Shown here: piece after piece, positions 26,728-34,310 of the stretch | Layout of the letters: every line of letters begins with the position of its first letter | Position numbering within the stretch: the stretch's first letter is position 1 | Source: Chitinophagaceae bacterium | GTDB lineage: Bacteria; Bacteroidota; Bacteroidia; Chitinophagales; Chitinophagaceae | DNA: 40,018 nt | Assembly (NCBI GenBank): GCA_023251255.1 | Contig: JAHEZD010000004.1 | Location: forward strand, 1 to 40,018 | Direction: 5' to 3' | The notes under the pieces: generated by a model | Told to the model about the DNA's origin: nothing | The model's database searches: none | The model's input: only the letters and a program-made list of their open reading frames with translations | Position numbers and translations under genes: made by a program

Positions 26728-26844
26728 GATTGTTGTTTTTTAAGTGAACGAATATTGTTTACACTGGGAGCCTCCACTGTACGGCCGTCAGGTCTTGGAA
26801 CCCATTGCAAATATGCTGTTGAAAAAAGGTCGCTTAGGGTTGCA

Positions 26845-26860
26845 GGGGTTGCGCAACCCC
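26845..26860. promoter_or_regulatory. perfect 16-bp palindrome upstream of the 253-residue protein gene
   Basis: GGGGTTGCGCAACCCC is a perfect palindrome without spacer, about 118 bases upstream of the minus-strand start at 26727. The half-site GGGTTGC is also present directly at 26837-26843. It could be an operator, or a hairpin in the leader. There is no T tract. Confidence 0.4.
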
Positions 26861-27021
26861 CAATAAATAATTGATTTATAGGTAGAAGCAGGAAAAAAAT
26901 ATTTGTGACACAGGGTTAGGAATAACAATTTGGCTGCTGCGAAGGAAGAACCCTTAACTGATTGTACCAGTAACGATGGGCAGGCTAAATAGTTAAAACC
27001 TGCTGCCTCCTGTTATGGATG

Positions 27022-27104
27022 TCCTATATTTCTCCCATACTTCTCCTATATCTGTCCCATATCAATTCTATATATCTCCCATATCTGGCACATATATGTC
27101 CTAC
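27022..27104. repeat. degenerate tandem repeat of about 11 bases
   Basis: About seven imperfect units related to CCATATCTSTC occur in a row (for example CTATATTTCTC, CCATACTTCTC, CTATATCTGTC, CCATATCAATT, CCATATCTGG). The period drifts between 10 and 12 bases. It is strand-biased: pyrimidines and TA steps on the plus strand. It has no recognisable function; it could be curved DNA near the cys promoter. Confidence 0.5.
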
Positions 27105-27295
27105 TAGTGCAGGTACTTCTTTTATGGAGAAGGATTTGCGCATTGATGGCACGCCTACCCATTTGTTCAGGCGGCCTCCGAAAAATCTATCGGGTCCCTG
27201 TCATCCGTGTTCTATTAAGTATGAACGTTTGTTAGCCACAAAAAAATAAATTCTTCCTAAAGTCCACCATTTTTATGGAATAATCAGTAGGTTTG

Positions 27296-27312
27296 CCTAC
27301 CAAACAAGTAGG
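27296..27312. promoter_or_regulatory. candidate sulfur-regulon operator, site 1 (cysH)
   Basis: CCTACCAAACAAGTAGG matches site 2 before cysD (CCTACTAAAAAAGTAGG) at 15 of 17 positions. CCTAC and GTAGG are inverted repeats with a 7-base spacer. An extra GTAGG-TTTG-CCTAC palindrome overlaps its left end. It lies 54 bases before the earliest cysH start. The binding protein is not in this window; an Rrf2/CymR-type regulator would be a reasonable guess but is inference. Confidence 0.6.
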
Positions 27313-27365
27313 ATAATGAAATTTCTCATGATGCATATTATTATGAAACCTAGCTGCGGCTTCTG

Positions 27366-28157
27366 TTGCTAATATTTTCTTGCAATCCGGCGTTCACCCT
27401 TCCTTCACTCATAATAATTCATCATCACTTGGACACTTCACAACAACATACCGACAAGGTTCTACAACTCATCAATCCATCAGACATTGCGGAGAGCATT
27501 GCCAATATTGCATCTGCCTATGCAGGTAAAGTGGTACTGTCTACCAGCTTCAGTTGGGAAGATCAAGCTATTAGCCATATCATTTTCAATAACGGGTTAC
27601 CTGTAGATGTATTTACCTTGGATACTGGTAGGATGTTTGCAGAAACCTATTCTACTTGGAGCAGAACGGTGGATATGTACCAGCAGAAAATCACCGCTTA
27701 TTACCCCGATGCAACTGCTTTGCAAGCGTTCATTGCGGAGAAAGGCCCGAATAGCTTCTATGAATCTGTGGAGAACAGGAAGCAATGCTGCTTCCTTAGA
27801 AAAGTGGAGCCTTTGCAGCGTGCATTAAAGGGAAAGGAAATCTGGATTACGGGTATCCGTGCAGAACATAGCAATGGCAGGCACGACATGCCACAAGTGG
27901 AATACGATGCAGTAAATAATATTGTGAAATACCATCCATTGCTGCATTGGACAACCAAGCAGGTAACGGACTTTATTGCAGCGAATAATGTACCTTACAA
28001 CCCCCTTCACGACAAGGGATTTGTAAGTATTGGCTGCCAGCCCTGTACAAGGGCCACCAAGCCTGGGGAGGATTTCAGGGCAGGCCGCTGGTGGTGGGAA
28101 GATGCAGACAAAAAGGAATGTGGCCTGCATGTACATGAACCTGCAGCGGCGCAGTAA
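27366..28157 (+). CDS. cysH: adenylyl-sulfate (APS) reductase, iron-sulfur type CysH
   Basis: Reduces activated sulfate to sulfite in the cytoplasm. The PP-loop-like motif LSTSFSWEDQ (about residue 58) and FTLDTGRMFAETY are family marks. The cysteines of the iron-sulfur type are all present: CC in RKQCCFLRKVEPL, the GCQPC pair in VSIGCQPCTRAT, and the C-terminal catalytic Cys in KKECGLHVHE. This pattern (CC...CxxC) is known from enzymes that take APS directly, and no APS kinase is present in the cluster. The start is uncertain: the first possible codon, TTG at 27366, gives 263 residues, while TTG at 27429 gives 242, nearer the usual length. No in-frame ATG lies in the N-terminal region. It is first in the plus-strand sulfur cluster. 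Confidence 0.93.
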   Translation: MLIFSCNPAFTLPSLIIIHHHLDTSQQHTDKVLQLINPSDIAESIANIASAYAGKVVLSTSFSWEDQAISHIIFNNGLPVDVFTLDTGRMFAETYSTWSRTVDMYQQKITAYYPDATALQAFIAEKGPNSFYESVENRKQCCFLRKVEPLQRALKGKEIWITGIRAEHSNGRHDMPQVEYDAVNNIVKYHPLLHWTTKQVTDFIAANNVPYNPLHDKGFVSIGCQPCTRATKPGEDFRAGRWWWEDADKKECGLHVHEPAAAQ

Positions 28158-28175
28158 AAATTTTTGAAACAGAAC

Positions 28176-28192
28176 CCTACTAAAAAAGTAGG
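28176..28192. promoter_or_regulatory. candidate sulfur-regulon operator, site 2 (cysD)
   Basis: CCTACTAAAAAAGTAGG has a 6-bp inverted repeat, CCTACT/AGTAGG, around five A. It lies 19 bases upstream of the cysD start, in the 54-base gap after cysH. The position suggests a second regulated promoter inside the cluster, or a repressor roadblock. Confidence 0.6.
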
Positions 28193-28211
28193 TTAATGAA
28201 CAAGGTAAATT

Positions 28212-29156
28212 ATGAGTGAACATTCAACACAAAAAAATAATTCCCCTTTAGGGGTTAGGGGGCTGGATTATTTAGAACAATTGGAAGCAGAGAGCATCCA
28301 CATTTTCCGTGAGATAGCTGCCCAATTTGAAAAGCCAGCTTTGTTGTTTAGTGGTGGCAAGGATTCCATTACGTTGGTACACTTGGCCAAAAAGGCTTTT
28401 GCCCCCGGAAAGATCCCTTTTCCATTGGTGCATATAGACACTGGGCACAATTTTCAGGAAGCATTGGATTATAGGGATGCCATGGCGGAGAAGGTGAATG
28501 CCACGTTGATTGTAAGAAAAGTGGAAGATACCATCAAAGCAAAAAGCCTAACTGAGCCCAAAGGGAAGTTCCCCAGCCGTAACTGGCTGCAGACCTATAC
28601 ATTGCTGGACACCATTGAGGAATTCAAGTTTGATGCCTGCATTGGTGGAGCAAGGCGCGATGAGGAGAAGGCAAGGGCCAAGGAAAGGATATTCTCCGTT
28701 CGTGATGACTTTGGCCAGTGGAACCCAAAGTTGCAAAGGCCAGAATTATGGAACACCTATAACGGCAGGATCAGCAAAGGGGAGAATGTGCGTGTGTTTC
28801 CTATTAGCAACTGGACCGAGTTGGATATATGGAACTATATCAAGAAAGAAAACATTCAATTGCCATCCATCTACTTTGCCCATGACAGGGAAGTGATTGT
28901 GCATGATGGACAGTTGGTAGCCATGTCGCCTTATGTGACCTTGGAAGAGGGGGATGAAGTGGTGACCAAACAAGTGCGTTACAGAACTGTTGGCGATATG
29001 ACCTGTACGGCGGCTGTTGAATCATCGGCCTCAACCCTGGATGAAGTCATCAATGAAATTACCGCCGCAAAAATTAGCGAACGTGGTGAAACAAGAATTG
29101 ATGATAAGGTGACTGAAGCAGCGATGGAGGACAGGAAGAAGAACGGATACTTCTAA
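28212..29156 (+). CDS. cysD: sulfate adenylyltransferase subunit 2
   Basis: ATP-sulfurylase small subunit; with CysN it makes APS from sulfate and ATP. The PP-loop is LLFSGGKDSITLVHLAKKAF (around residue 45-64), followed by FPLVHIDTGHNFQEALDYRD, ACIGGARRDEEKARAKERIFS and VRVFPISNWTELDIW, all strongly conserved. The protein is 314 residues. The family normally starts near DYLEQLEAESIHI. Here it is preceded by 17 residues whose codons include the palindrome TCCCCTTTAGGGGTTAGGGG, a repeat type found between genes in Bacteroidota. ATG at 28212 has AAGGT a few bases upstream. The catalytic residues are intact. Confidence 0.96.
   Translation: MSEHSTQKNNSPLGVRGLDYLEQLEAESIHIFREIAAQFEKPALLFSGGKDSITLVHLAKKAFAPGKIPFPLVHIDTGHNFQEALDYRDAMAEKVNATLIVRKVEDTIKAKSLTEPKGKFPSRNWLQTYTLLDTIEEFKFDACIGGARRDEEKARAKERIFSVRDDFGQWNPKLQRPELWNTYNGRISKGENVRVFPISNWTELDIWNYIKKENIQLPSIYFAHDREVIVHDGQLVAMSPYVTLEEGDEVVTKQVRYRTVGDMTCTAAVESSASTLDEVINEITAAKISERGETRIDDKVTEAAMEDRKKNGYF
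28242..28261. repeat. CCCCTTTAGGGG repeat inside the cysD 5' coding end
   Basis: TCCCCTTTAGGGGTTAGGGG encodes SPLGVRG in frame at cysD residues 11-17. CCCCT/AGGGG pair around TT. Similar C/G-block palindromes occur in Bacteroidota intergenic DNA as I remember them. It would form a small hairpin 30 bases downstream of the start codon. Confidence 0.5.
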
Positions 29157-29226
29157 CTATTCTAAATGATAAATTTTAAATGTTGAATCATTTAAAATTC
29201 AAAATACAACATTCAAAATAACAAAA
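29157..29226. repeat. AT-rich palindromic leader of cysN
   Basis: The cysD-cysN gap consists largely of interleaved AAATGTTGAAT, ATTTAAAATTCAAAAT and ACAACATTCAAAAT units, making imperfect inverted repeats (AAATGTTGAAT with ATTCAA; TTTTAAAT with ATTTAAAA). It resembles in style the TTCAA-rich leaders before cysI and metX. Confidence 0.5.
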
Positions 29227-30468
29227 ATGGACATTCTACGATTTATAACCGCAGGCAGTGTGGATGATGGCAAAAGCACATTGATTGGCCGTTTGCTGTA
29301 CGACAGTAAAAATATTCTGATTGACCAGTTGGAGCAATTGGAAAAGCATTCCAAGAACAAGGAAGCTGGTCCCATTGACCTAGCTTTGCTCACTGATGGT
29401 TTGCGTGCAGAACGTGAACAGGGCATTACCATTGATGTGGCTTACCGGTATTTTTCCACGCCCAAAAGAAAGTTCATCATAGCAGATGCCCCCGGACATG
29501 TGCAGTACACCAGGAACATGATTACGGGTGCATCCAACGCCAACTTGATTATTGTGTTGGTAGATGCAAGGCAGGGTGTTGTTGAACAAACAAGAAGGCA
29601 TAGCATCATTGCTTCCTTGTTGAAGATTCCCCATGTAGTGGTGGCCATCAATAAAATGGACCTGGTAGATTTTTCGGAAGATGTCTACAACAATATCGTG
29701 ATTGATTATGCAGCAGTGGCCAAGCAATTGGGCCTGACCGATGTAACCTATATACCTATCAGTGCATTGCAAGGTGATAATATTGTGGATGCTTCTACAA
29801 GCATGGACTGGTACGAAGGAAAGTCCCTGCTGGAAATTTTGGAAGAGGTGCCTGTGGATAGCGATATCAACTTGACCGACCCAAGGTTCCAAGTGCAGTT
29901 TGTAATCCGTCCACAAACAGAGGATCTGCATGATTATCGTGGATATGCGGGGCGCGTGATAAGTGGTGTTTACAAAAAAGGCGATGCAGTAACGGTGTTA
30001 CCTGCTGGCATAGAAACAACCATCTCCAAATTGGAAGTGGCCGGGGAAGAAGTGGAGGAAATTTTTGCCCCACAAAGCGCTACTATTTTATTGGCCAGCG
30101 ATATTGACATCAGCCGTGGCGACAGTATTGTAAAATCAGATAACCTTCCACAAACAGCCAATGATGTTGAAGTGCTGCTGTGCTGGATGGATGAGAAGCC
30201 CTTGATTCCTGGCAATAAATATTACCTACAGCACCATAGCCGTTTGATACGTTCCGTGGTGAAGCATGTGGAGTACAAGTTGGATGTGAACTCCTTGCAG
30301 CAACAGCCGGTTGAAGGCAATGTGAAACTGAACGAAGTGGTGAAAGCTACCATCAAGACCGCATCGCCGTTGGTATATGATAGTTACCAGCATTTGAGGG
30401 CAAACGGTAGTGCCATATTAATTGATGAAACAAGCCATAGCACAGTAGCTGCGGTATTGTTTCAATAA
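29227..30468 (+). CDS. cysN: sulfate adenylyltransferase subunit 1 (GTPase)
   Basis: GTPase subunit that drives APS formation by CysD. EF-Tu-like G domain: P-loop TAGSVDDGKSTLIGRLLYD (residues 8-26), switch region EREQGITIDVAYRYF, DAPGHVQYTRNM (G3), and NKMDLVDF (G4). Two beta-barrel domains follow. At 413 residues it is the short form: there is no C-terminal APS kinase (CysC) domain. Together with the iron-sulfur CysH this supports a PAPS-independent route. It follows cysD by 70 bases of repeat-like sequence and is followed by a cluster of two inverted repeats before cysE. Confidence 0.96.
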   Translation: MDILRFITAGSVDDGKSTLIGRLLYDSKNILIDQLEQLEKHSKNKEAGPIDLALLTDGLRAEREQGITIDVAYRYFSTPKRKFIIADAPGHVQYTRNMITGASNANLIIVLVDARQGVVEQTRRHSIIASLLKIPHVVVAINKMDLVDFSEDVYNNIVIDYAAVAKQLGLTDVTYIPISALQGDNIVDASTSMDWYEGKSLLEILEEVPVDSDINLTDPRFQVQFVIRPQTEDLHDYRGYAGRVISGVYKKGDAVTVLPAGIETTISKLEVAGEEVEEIFAPQSATILLASDIDISRGDSIVKSDNLPQTANDVEVLLCWMDEKPLIPGNKYYLQHHSRLIRSVVKHVEYKLDVNSLQQQPVEGNVKLNEVVKATIKTASPLVYDSYQHLRANGSAILIDETSHSTVAAVLFQ

Positions 30469-30510
30469 TTTTTGCTAAATGAGTTTATACATGCTCGTTC
30501 ATATTATCGC

Positions 30511-30546
30511 TTTCGACAAGCCGATAATTATCGGCTCAAGCTGGCA
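30511..30546 (-). repeat. dispersed palindromic repeat, copy D' (reverse)
   Basis: TTTCGACAAGCCGATAATTA continues to TCGGCTCAAGCTGGCA. Read on the minus strand it is a degenerate TGCCAGCTTGAGC...CTTGTCGAAA copy, with the perfect palindrome GCCGATAATTATCGGC (30520-30535) as its internal stem. It faces copy D, 23 bases away, so the pair forms a larger inverted structure after cysN. Confidence 0.65.
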
Positions 30547-30569
30547 AGCTGATTGATTGTAAGAGGGCT

Positions 30570-30612
30570 GTCAGGCTGAGCCTGCTTATCGGCAGACAGG
30601 CTTGTCGAAGCC
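30570..30612 (+). repeat. dispersed palindromic repeat, copy D
   Basis: GTCAGGCTGAGCCTG, then an internal stem, CTTATCGGCAGACAGG, then CTTGTCGAAGCC. It has the same layout as copy C in the riboswitch, with the internal hairpin inserted in the CCTG centre. Confidence 0.75.
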
Positions 30613-30669
30613 GATTAAATTGAAGGGTGGTAATATGTAGAAAATATCCTTTAACCTAAAATGTAACAC

Positions 30670-31536
30670 ATGAGCCAAGCAACATTTATACAACAGCTTT
30701 TTGAAGCTAACGCCAACTCAAAAAGTTCCTTCCCCGATAAGAAGTCGGCACAGGAATTTATAGACCTTCTTTTTAATTTACTGTTCATTCCCCGCATCCA
30801 CAGGAAGCGGATTACGGACTTTGAATCGGAGTATGGGTCATTGAAAAGCCACTTGCTCACTTTGGTGTACGATGTGCTGAAGGATGGTGAAAAGTCACAG
30901 GTAGTGGTGGACAGCTTTTTCAATGAGTTACCTGCTATTTATGCAAGCTCCCAAAAGGATGCCTCTGCCATTTCACAGTACGACCCTGCGGCCCAAAATA
31001 TCGAAGAAGTAATCGTAGCATATCCGGGCTTCTATGCCATTTTTGTGTACAGGTTATCACATCAACTTTGGAAGCAGAGCGTAGGCATCCTGCCACGTTT
31101 GTTCACTGAATATGCCCATAGCAAAACAGGTATTGACATCCATCCAGGTGCCAGCATTGGTGAATCCTTTTTTATTGACCATGGTACTGGCATTGTAATT
31201 GGTGAAACAACAGAGATTGGCAACAACGTGAAAATTTACCAAGGTGTAACCTTGGGTGCATTGAATACTGCCAAGGAAATTGCATTGGGCAAACGCCATC
31301 CAACCATTGAGGACAATGTGATTATTTATTCAGGTGCAACCATATTGGGTGGCAAAACAGTGATTGGTGCCAATAGTACCATTGGCGGCAATGTTTGGAT
31401 AACTTATTCGGTACCTGACAACTCAATTGTTTACCATAAAAGTGAGATAGCGGCAAAGGACACATTCTCGTTCAAGGACTCCGTGAACGAGATTTTGCAA
31501 ACGAGAAAAAATGTTGTTCAGCAACTGCAGGACTGA
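30670..31536 (+). CDS. cysE: serine O-acetyltransferase
   Basis: Makes O-acetylserine from serine and acetyl-CoA, the carbon skeleton for cysteine. An N-terminal helical domain (residues 1-150, ADP-like AYPGFYAIFVYRLSHQLW) precedes a left-handed beta-helix with hexapeptide repeats (about 155-265): GIDIHPGASIGESFFIDHGTGIVIGETTEIGNN, TLGALN, KRHPTIEDNVIIYSGATILGG, IGANSTIGGNVWIT. Catalytic His in IDHGTG is present. At 288 residues it is near the E. coli size (273), with slightly different ends. It sits between cysN and cobA. The usual partner O-acetylserine sulfhydrylase (CysK) is not in this window. Confidence 0.94.
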   Translation: MSQATFIQQLFEANANSKSSFPDKKSAQEFIDLLFNLLFIPRIHRKRITDFESEYGSLKSHLLTLVYDVLKDGEKSQVVVDSFFNELPAIYASSQKDASAISQYDPAAQNIEEVIVAYPGFYAIFVYRLSHQLWKQSVGILPRLFTEYAHSKTGIDIHPGASIGESFFIDHGTGIVIGETTEIGNNVKIYQGVTLGALNTAKEIALGKRHPTIEDNVIIYSGATILGGKTVIGANSTIGGNVWITYSVPDNSIVYHKSEIAAKDTFSFKDSVNEILQTRKNVVQQLQD

Positions 31537-31577
31537 TTTTTTTCTGGATGATTATCCTATAAAAATTGTAGAATACT

Positions 31578-32372
31578 ATGCAAACGAAAAGAGGAAAAGT
31601 AACACTTGCAGGCGCTGGACCTGGCGATGCAGAACTGATAACAGTAAAGCTTCAACGCAGGTTGGCAGAAGCAGATGTGATATTAACCGACAGGTTGGTG
31701 AACCCTGAAATCATAGAACTGTTTGCCAACAAGGAGGCAGAAATTATCCTATCTGGCAAGCAAGGCTATAATGATGCTTCTTATACCCAAGAAGAAATCA
31801 GTGCCCTGATTGTTGAACATGCTTTGCAAGGCAAGAACGTATTGCGTTTAAAAGGCGGTGATGTGGCTTTCTTCAGCAATGTGCTGGATGAGTTAATTGC
31901 TGTTGAACAAAACGGTATCGAGTTTGAAATTATTCCCGGCATCACTGCTGCCTCCGGGGCTTCGGCTTATACTGGTATTCCTTTGACGGCAAGGGGCTAT
32001 GCGCAGGGTGTGCAGTTCCTGACCTACAATCCAAACAGCAGTTATTCACCAGAAGCATGGAGGCAGTTTGCCACCTGCAATGACACGTTGGTGTTTTATA
32101 TGGCTGCAAAAAATATTGCTGGACTTGCAGAAATTCTGTTGCGTTATACCAAGAAGCCCAATACTGCTTTGGCATTGATAGAACAGGCTACCACCATTCA
32201 CCAGCAAATACATATCACTACTTTGAAGAACTGTGAGAGCGATTTCAGGGGCAAGCAGTTCAGTTCGCCCTCATTGGTGATTATTGGTGATGTGGTAAAC
32301 CTTCATCAACGTTTTCATTGGTTGACATCATCAACAGAAGAAGGAAGTGTTTTTAATGAACTGGTAAATTGA
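31578..32372 (+). CDS. cobA: uroporphyrinogen-III C-methyltransferase
   Basis: SAM-dependent methylation of uroporphyrinogen III at C2 and C7 to give precorrin-2, the first siroheme-specific step. Conserved SUMT motifs: LAGAGPGDAELITVK (residues 9-23), LRLKGGDVAFF (SAM binding, around 93) and EIIPGITAASGASAYTGIPLTARG (around 117-140). It is a single-domain enzyme (264 residues); the dehydrogenase/ferrochelatase activity is encoded separately by the Met8-like domain at 38684. It lies 41 bases after cysE, with no terminator between. Its product feeds the siroheme for CysI in the same cluster, so coexpression is logical. Confidence 0.95.
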   Translation: MQTKRGKVTLAGAGPGDAELITVKLQRRLAEADVILTDRLVNPEIIELFANKEAEIILSGKQGYNDASYTQEEISALIVEHALQGKNVLRLKGGDVAFFSNVLDELIAVEQNGIEFEIIPGITAASGASAYTGIPLTARGYAQGVQFLTYNPNSSYSPEAWRQFATCNDTLVFYMAAKNIAGLAEILLRYTKKPNTALALIEQATTIHQQIHITTLKNCESDFRGKQFSSPSLVIIGDVVNLHQRFHWLTSSTEEGSVFNELVN

Positions 32373-32378
32373 TATAAA

Positions 32379-32444
32379 CCACAAAGACACAAAGTTCACC
32401 AAGAAAACGAAATTTTCTCCTTTGTGTCCTTAGTGCCTTTGTGG
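32379..32444. repeat. CACAAAG/CTTTGTG inverted repeat element
   Basis: Two 25-base arms (32379-32403 starting CCACAAAGACACAAAG, and 32420-32444 ending GTGCCTTTGTGG) match as inverted repeats at 20 of 25 positions, with a 16-base loop. I know this phrase (CTTTGTGTCCTTAGTGCCTTTGTGG-like) as a frequent intergenic palindrome in Bacteroidota. It sits 7 bases after the cobA stop. Confidence 0.75.
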
Positions 32445-32463
32445 TAAAATTTAAAAGTAAACC

Positions 32464-32488
32464 TGTCAGCCTGAGCTTGTCGAAGGCG
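32464..32488 (+). repeat. dispersed palindromic repeat, copy E
   Basis: TGTCAGCCTGAGCTTGTCGA followed by AGGCG: all 25 bases are identical to copy F inside hemC (36581-36605). It lies 33 bases before cysJ. No internal hairpin is inserted in this copy. Confidence 0.8.
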
Positions 32489-32521
32489 GTATGAATTAGA
32501 GATAGTAAATCAGAAGTTCCC

Positions 32522-34216
32522 ATGTTGCAAGAAGCAAAATTCAAACAGTTACAGTCCCTCATCAGTTCCTCCACCAAAGAAGAATTGATTTGGATAAATG
32601 GCTACCTCAATGGCATTGTGGCCAATAGTACACCTGCTGTTGCCAATACAAATGCTGTAAAGAAAATCACTTTGCTATATGGCACAGAAACGGGTAATTC
32701 AAAATCGCTTGCTACACAATTTGCAGCCACAGCCAAAAAACATGGCATTGTTGCAAAACTTGCTGGTGTTGACCAATACCGCTTGACTGATTTGCCCAAA
32801 GAAGAAAACCTATTCATTGTCATCAGTACGCACGGTGAAGGTGAACCACCGGAATCTGCAAAGAAATTTTACGACTATATCCACCAGAATGAATTGGGTT
32901 TAAATAATACAAAGTTCAGTGTGCTTGCTTTGGGTGATACTTCCTATCCAATCTTTTGCAAGACAGGCGAGGATGTGGATACCCAATTGGCAAAGTTTGG
33001 AGCTACACGTGTGGTGCCCCTGCAAAAATGCGATGTGGACTACGAAGAAGATGCCAAGCAATGGTTTGATAAAGTGCTGAACTATCTGGAGCAATCAAGC
33101 AATGCTGTTCCTGCTCAACCAATTGCTGCAACAGAGCAAGCTCCTAAAAAAGCAGGTAAGAAATTCTATGATGGAACCATCGTTGCCAATATCAATTTGA
33201 ACGATGTAGGCTCCAACAAAAAAACCTACCACATAGAAATTGCAACAGAAGAAACCATTGACTATGAACCGGGAGATGCTGTTGCCATTATACCCAACAA
33301 CAAGGACTTTGTGGTGGATACCATCATTGCACTCACTGGCATCAATCCATCAACAGAAATTGCGACTGCAAAACATACGGCAACTGTTAGGGACTTGTTG
33401 ATAGGGCAATTGAATATTTGTTACCTACTTGTTTCGACCATCAAAAAATATGCAGCCATTGTTCAGCAGGATATTCCTGAGAACAGGGTTGACTTAATTG
33501 ATTTGATCCATACTTATCCTGTAAAGAATGTAGAGCAGTTCATTGAAGTGGTGAAAATATTATCACCCATTGCCCCACGGTTGTACACCATTTCATCTTC
33601 ACCAAACGTGCACAGTACAGAAGTGCATATCACGGTACGCCAGGATGAATTTATTATTGTTGGTGACAAATGCTATGGCCTTTGCAGTAATTTCTTGGGT
33701 GATGTTCCAGTGGAAACGAAAATCCAGTTTTACATACATAAGAACAAGCATTTCAAGTTGGCTGCCCCTGATAAGGATATCATCATGATTGGCCCAGGAA
33801 CGGGTATTGCTCCATTCCGTTCATTCCTTGCAGAGCGGGATGCTACGGGGGCTACAGGTAAAAACTGGTTGTTCTTTGGGGAGCAGCATTTCCAAAAAGA
33901 TTTCCTTTATCAAACTGAGTTGCAGAACCACCTGCAAACAGAAGTGCTGCACAATATCAGCCTTGCTTTTTCCCGTGACCAAAAGGAGAAAGTGTATGTG
34001 CAACACAGGATGCTGGAGCAAGGAAAGGAACTGTTTACTTGGATAGAAAATGGGGCGAGTGTTTACCTAAGTGGCACCAAGCATCCCATGAGCAGCGATG
34101 TGGAGAAGACCTTGCTGCATGTATTTGAACAGCATGGGAACAAGACGCAGGAAGAAGCAAAAGCCTATTGGGAGCAATTGAAGAAAGAAGGGCGTTACCA
34201 GAAAGAAGTGTATTAA
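32522..34216 (+). CDS. cysJ: sulfite reductase flavoprotein (diflavin reductase)
   Basis: Transfers electrons from NADPH via FAD and FMN to the hemoprotein CysI. The flavodoxin domain (about residues 50-195) has TLLYGTETGNSKSLATQF, VISTHGEGEPPESAKKF and VLALGDTSYPIFC. The FAD domain (about 215-415) has RLYTISSSP and GLCSNFL. The NADPH domain (about 420-564) has IMIGPGTGIAPFRSFLAER, WLFFGEQHFQKDF, FSRDQ and YLSGTKHPMSSDV. At 564 residues it is slightly shorter than E. coli CysJ (599) because the connecting domain is smaller. Two intergenic repeats separate it from cobA. It is followed by cysI after a TTCAA-rich leader. Confidence 0.95.
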   Translation: MLQEAKFKQLQSLISSSTKEELIWINGYLNGIVANSTPAVANTNAVKKITLLYGTETGNSKSLATQFAATAKKHGIVAKLAGVDQYRLTDLPKEENLFIVISTHGEGEPPESAKKFYDYIHQNELGLNNTKFSVLALGDTSYPIFCKTGEDVDTQLAKFGATRVVPLQKCDVDYEEDAKQWFDKVLNYLEQSSNAVPAQPIAATEQAPKKAGKKFYDGTIVANINLNDVGSNKKTYHIEIATEETIDYEPGDAVAIIPNNKDFVVDTIIALTGINPSTEIATAKHTATVRDLLIGQLNICYLLVSTIKKYAAIVQQDIPENRVDLIDLIHTYPVKNVEQFIEVVKILSPIAPRLYTISSSPNVHSTEVHITVRQDEFIIVGDKCYGLCSNFLGDVPVETKIQFYIHKNKHFKLAAPDKDIIMIGPGTGIAPFRSFLAERDATGATGKNWLFFGEQHFQKDFLYQTELQNHLQTEVLHNISLAFSRDQKEKVYVQHRMLEQGKELFTWIENGASVYLSGTKHPMSSDVEKTLLHVFEQHGNKTQEEAKAYWEQLKKEGRYQKEVY

Positions 34217-34220
34217 GAAG

Positions 34221-34310
34221 AAGTTCAAATGTTCCAAAGTTCACAAGTTCCATTGTTCGTTGCATCGTTCAACATTCAAACAATCGAACAATCAAACATT
34301 CAAACAACTC
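34221..34310. repeat. TTCAA-rich palindromic leader element before cysI
   Basis: AAGTTCAAATGTTCCAAAGT, then repeated (A)CATTCAAAC/AATC(G/A)AAC units run up to the cysI start codon. It is built from GTTCAA/TTGAAC words as in the metX leader (20627-20694), where AAGTTCAAATGTTTGAAAGT occurs. The region could be misread as coding, because an in-frame start at 34260 would add 17 residues made of repeat. Confidence 0.6.

Larger units (their letters stand above)
26728..27365. other. intergenic region between the unrecognised genes and the sulfur cluster
   Basis: This divergent promoter region has no supported gene. It contains a perfect palindrome, GGGGTTGCGCAACCCC (26845-26860), preceded by a related GGGTTGC. 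It also holds a degenerate pyrimidine-rich tandem array (27022-27104) with units like CCATATCTSTC of about 11 bases, and the CCTAC-N7-GTAGG site (27296-27312) ahead of cysH. Confidence 0.6.

Noticed and set aside
27022-27104. CRISPR-like array in the cysH upstream region
   Set aside because: Units are about 11 bases, degenerate and directly adjacent without spacers, and no cas genes are present. It is a simple degenerate tandem repeat.
34260-34310. 17-residue N-terminal extension of CysI
   Set aside because: The codons are a run of CATTCAAAC-like repeat units. The ATG at 34311 begins the family-like N-terminus.
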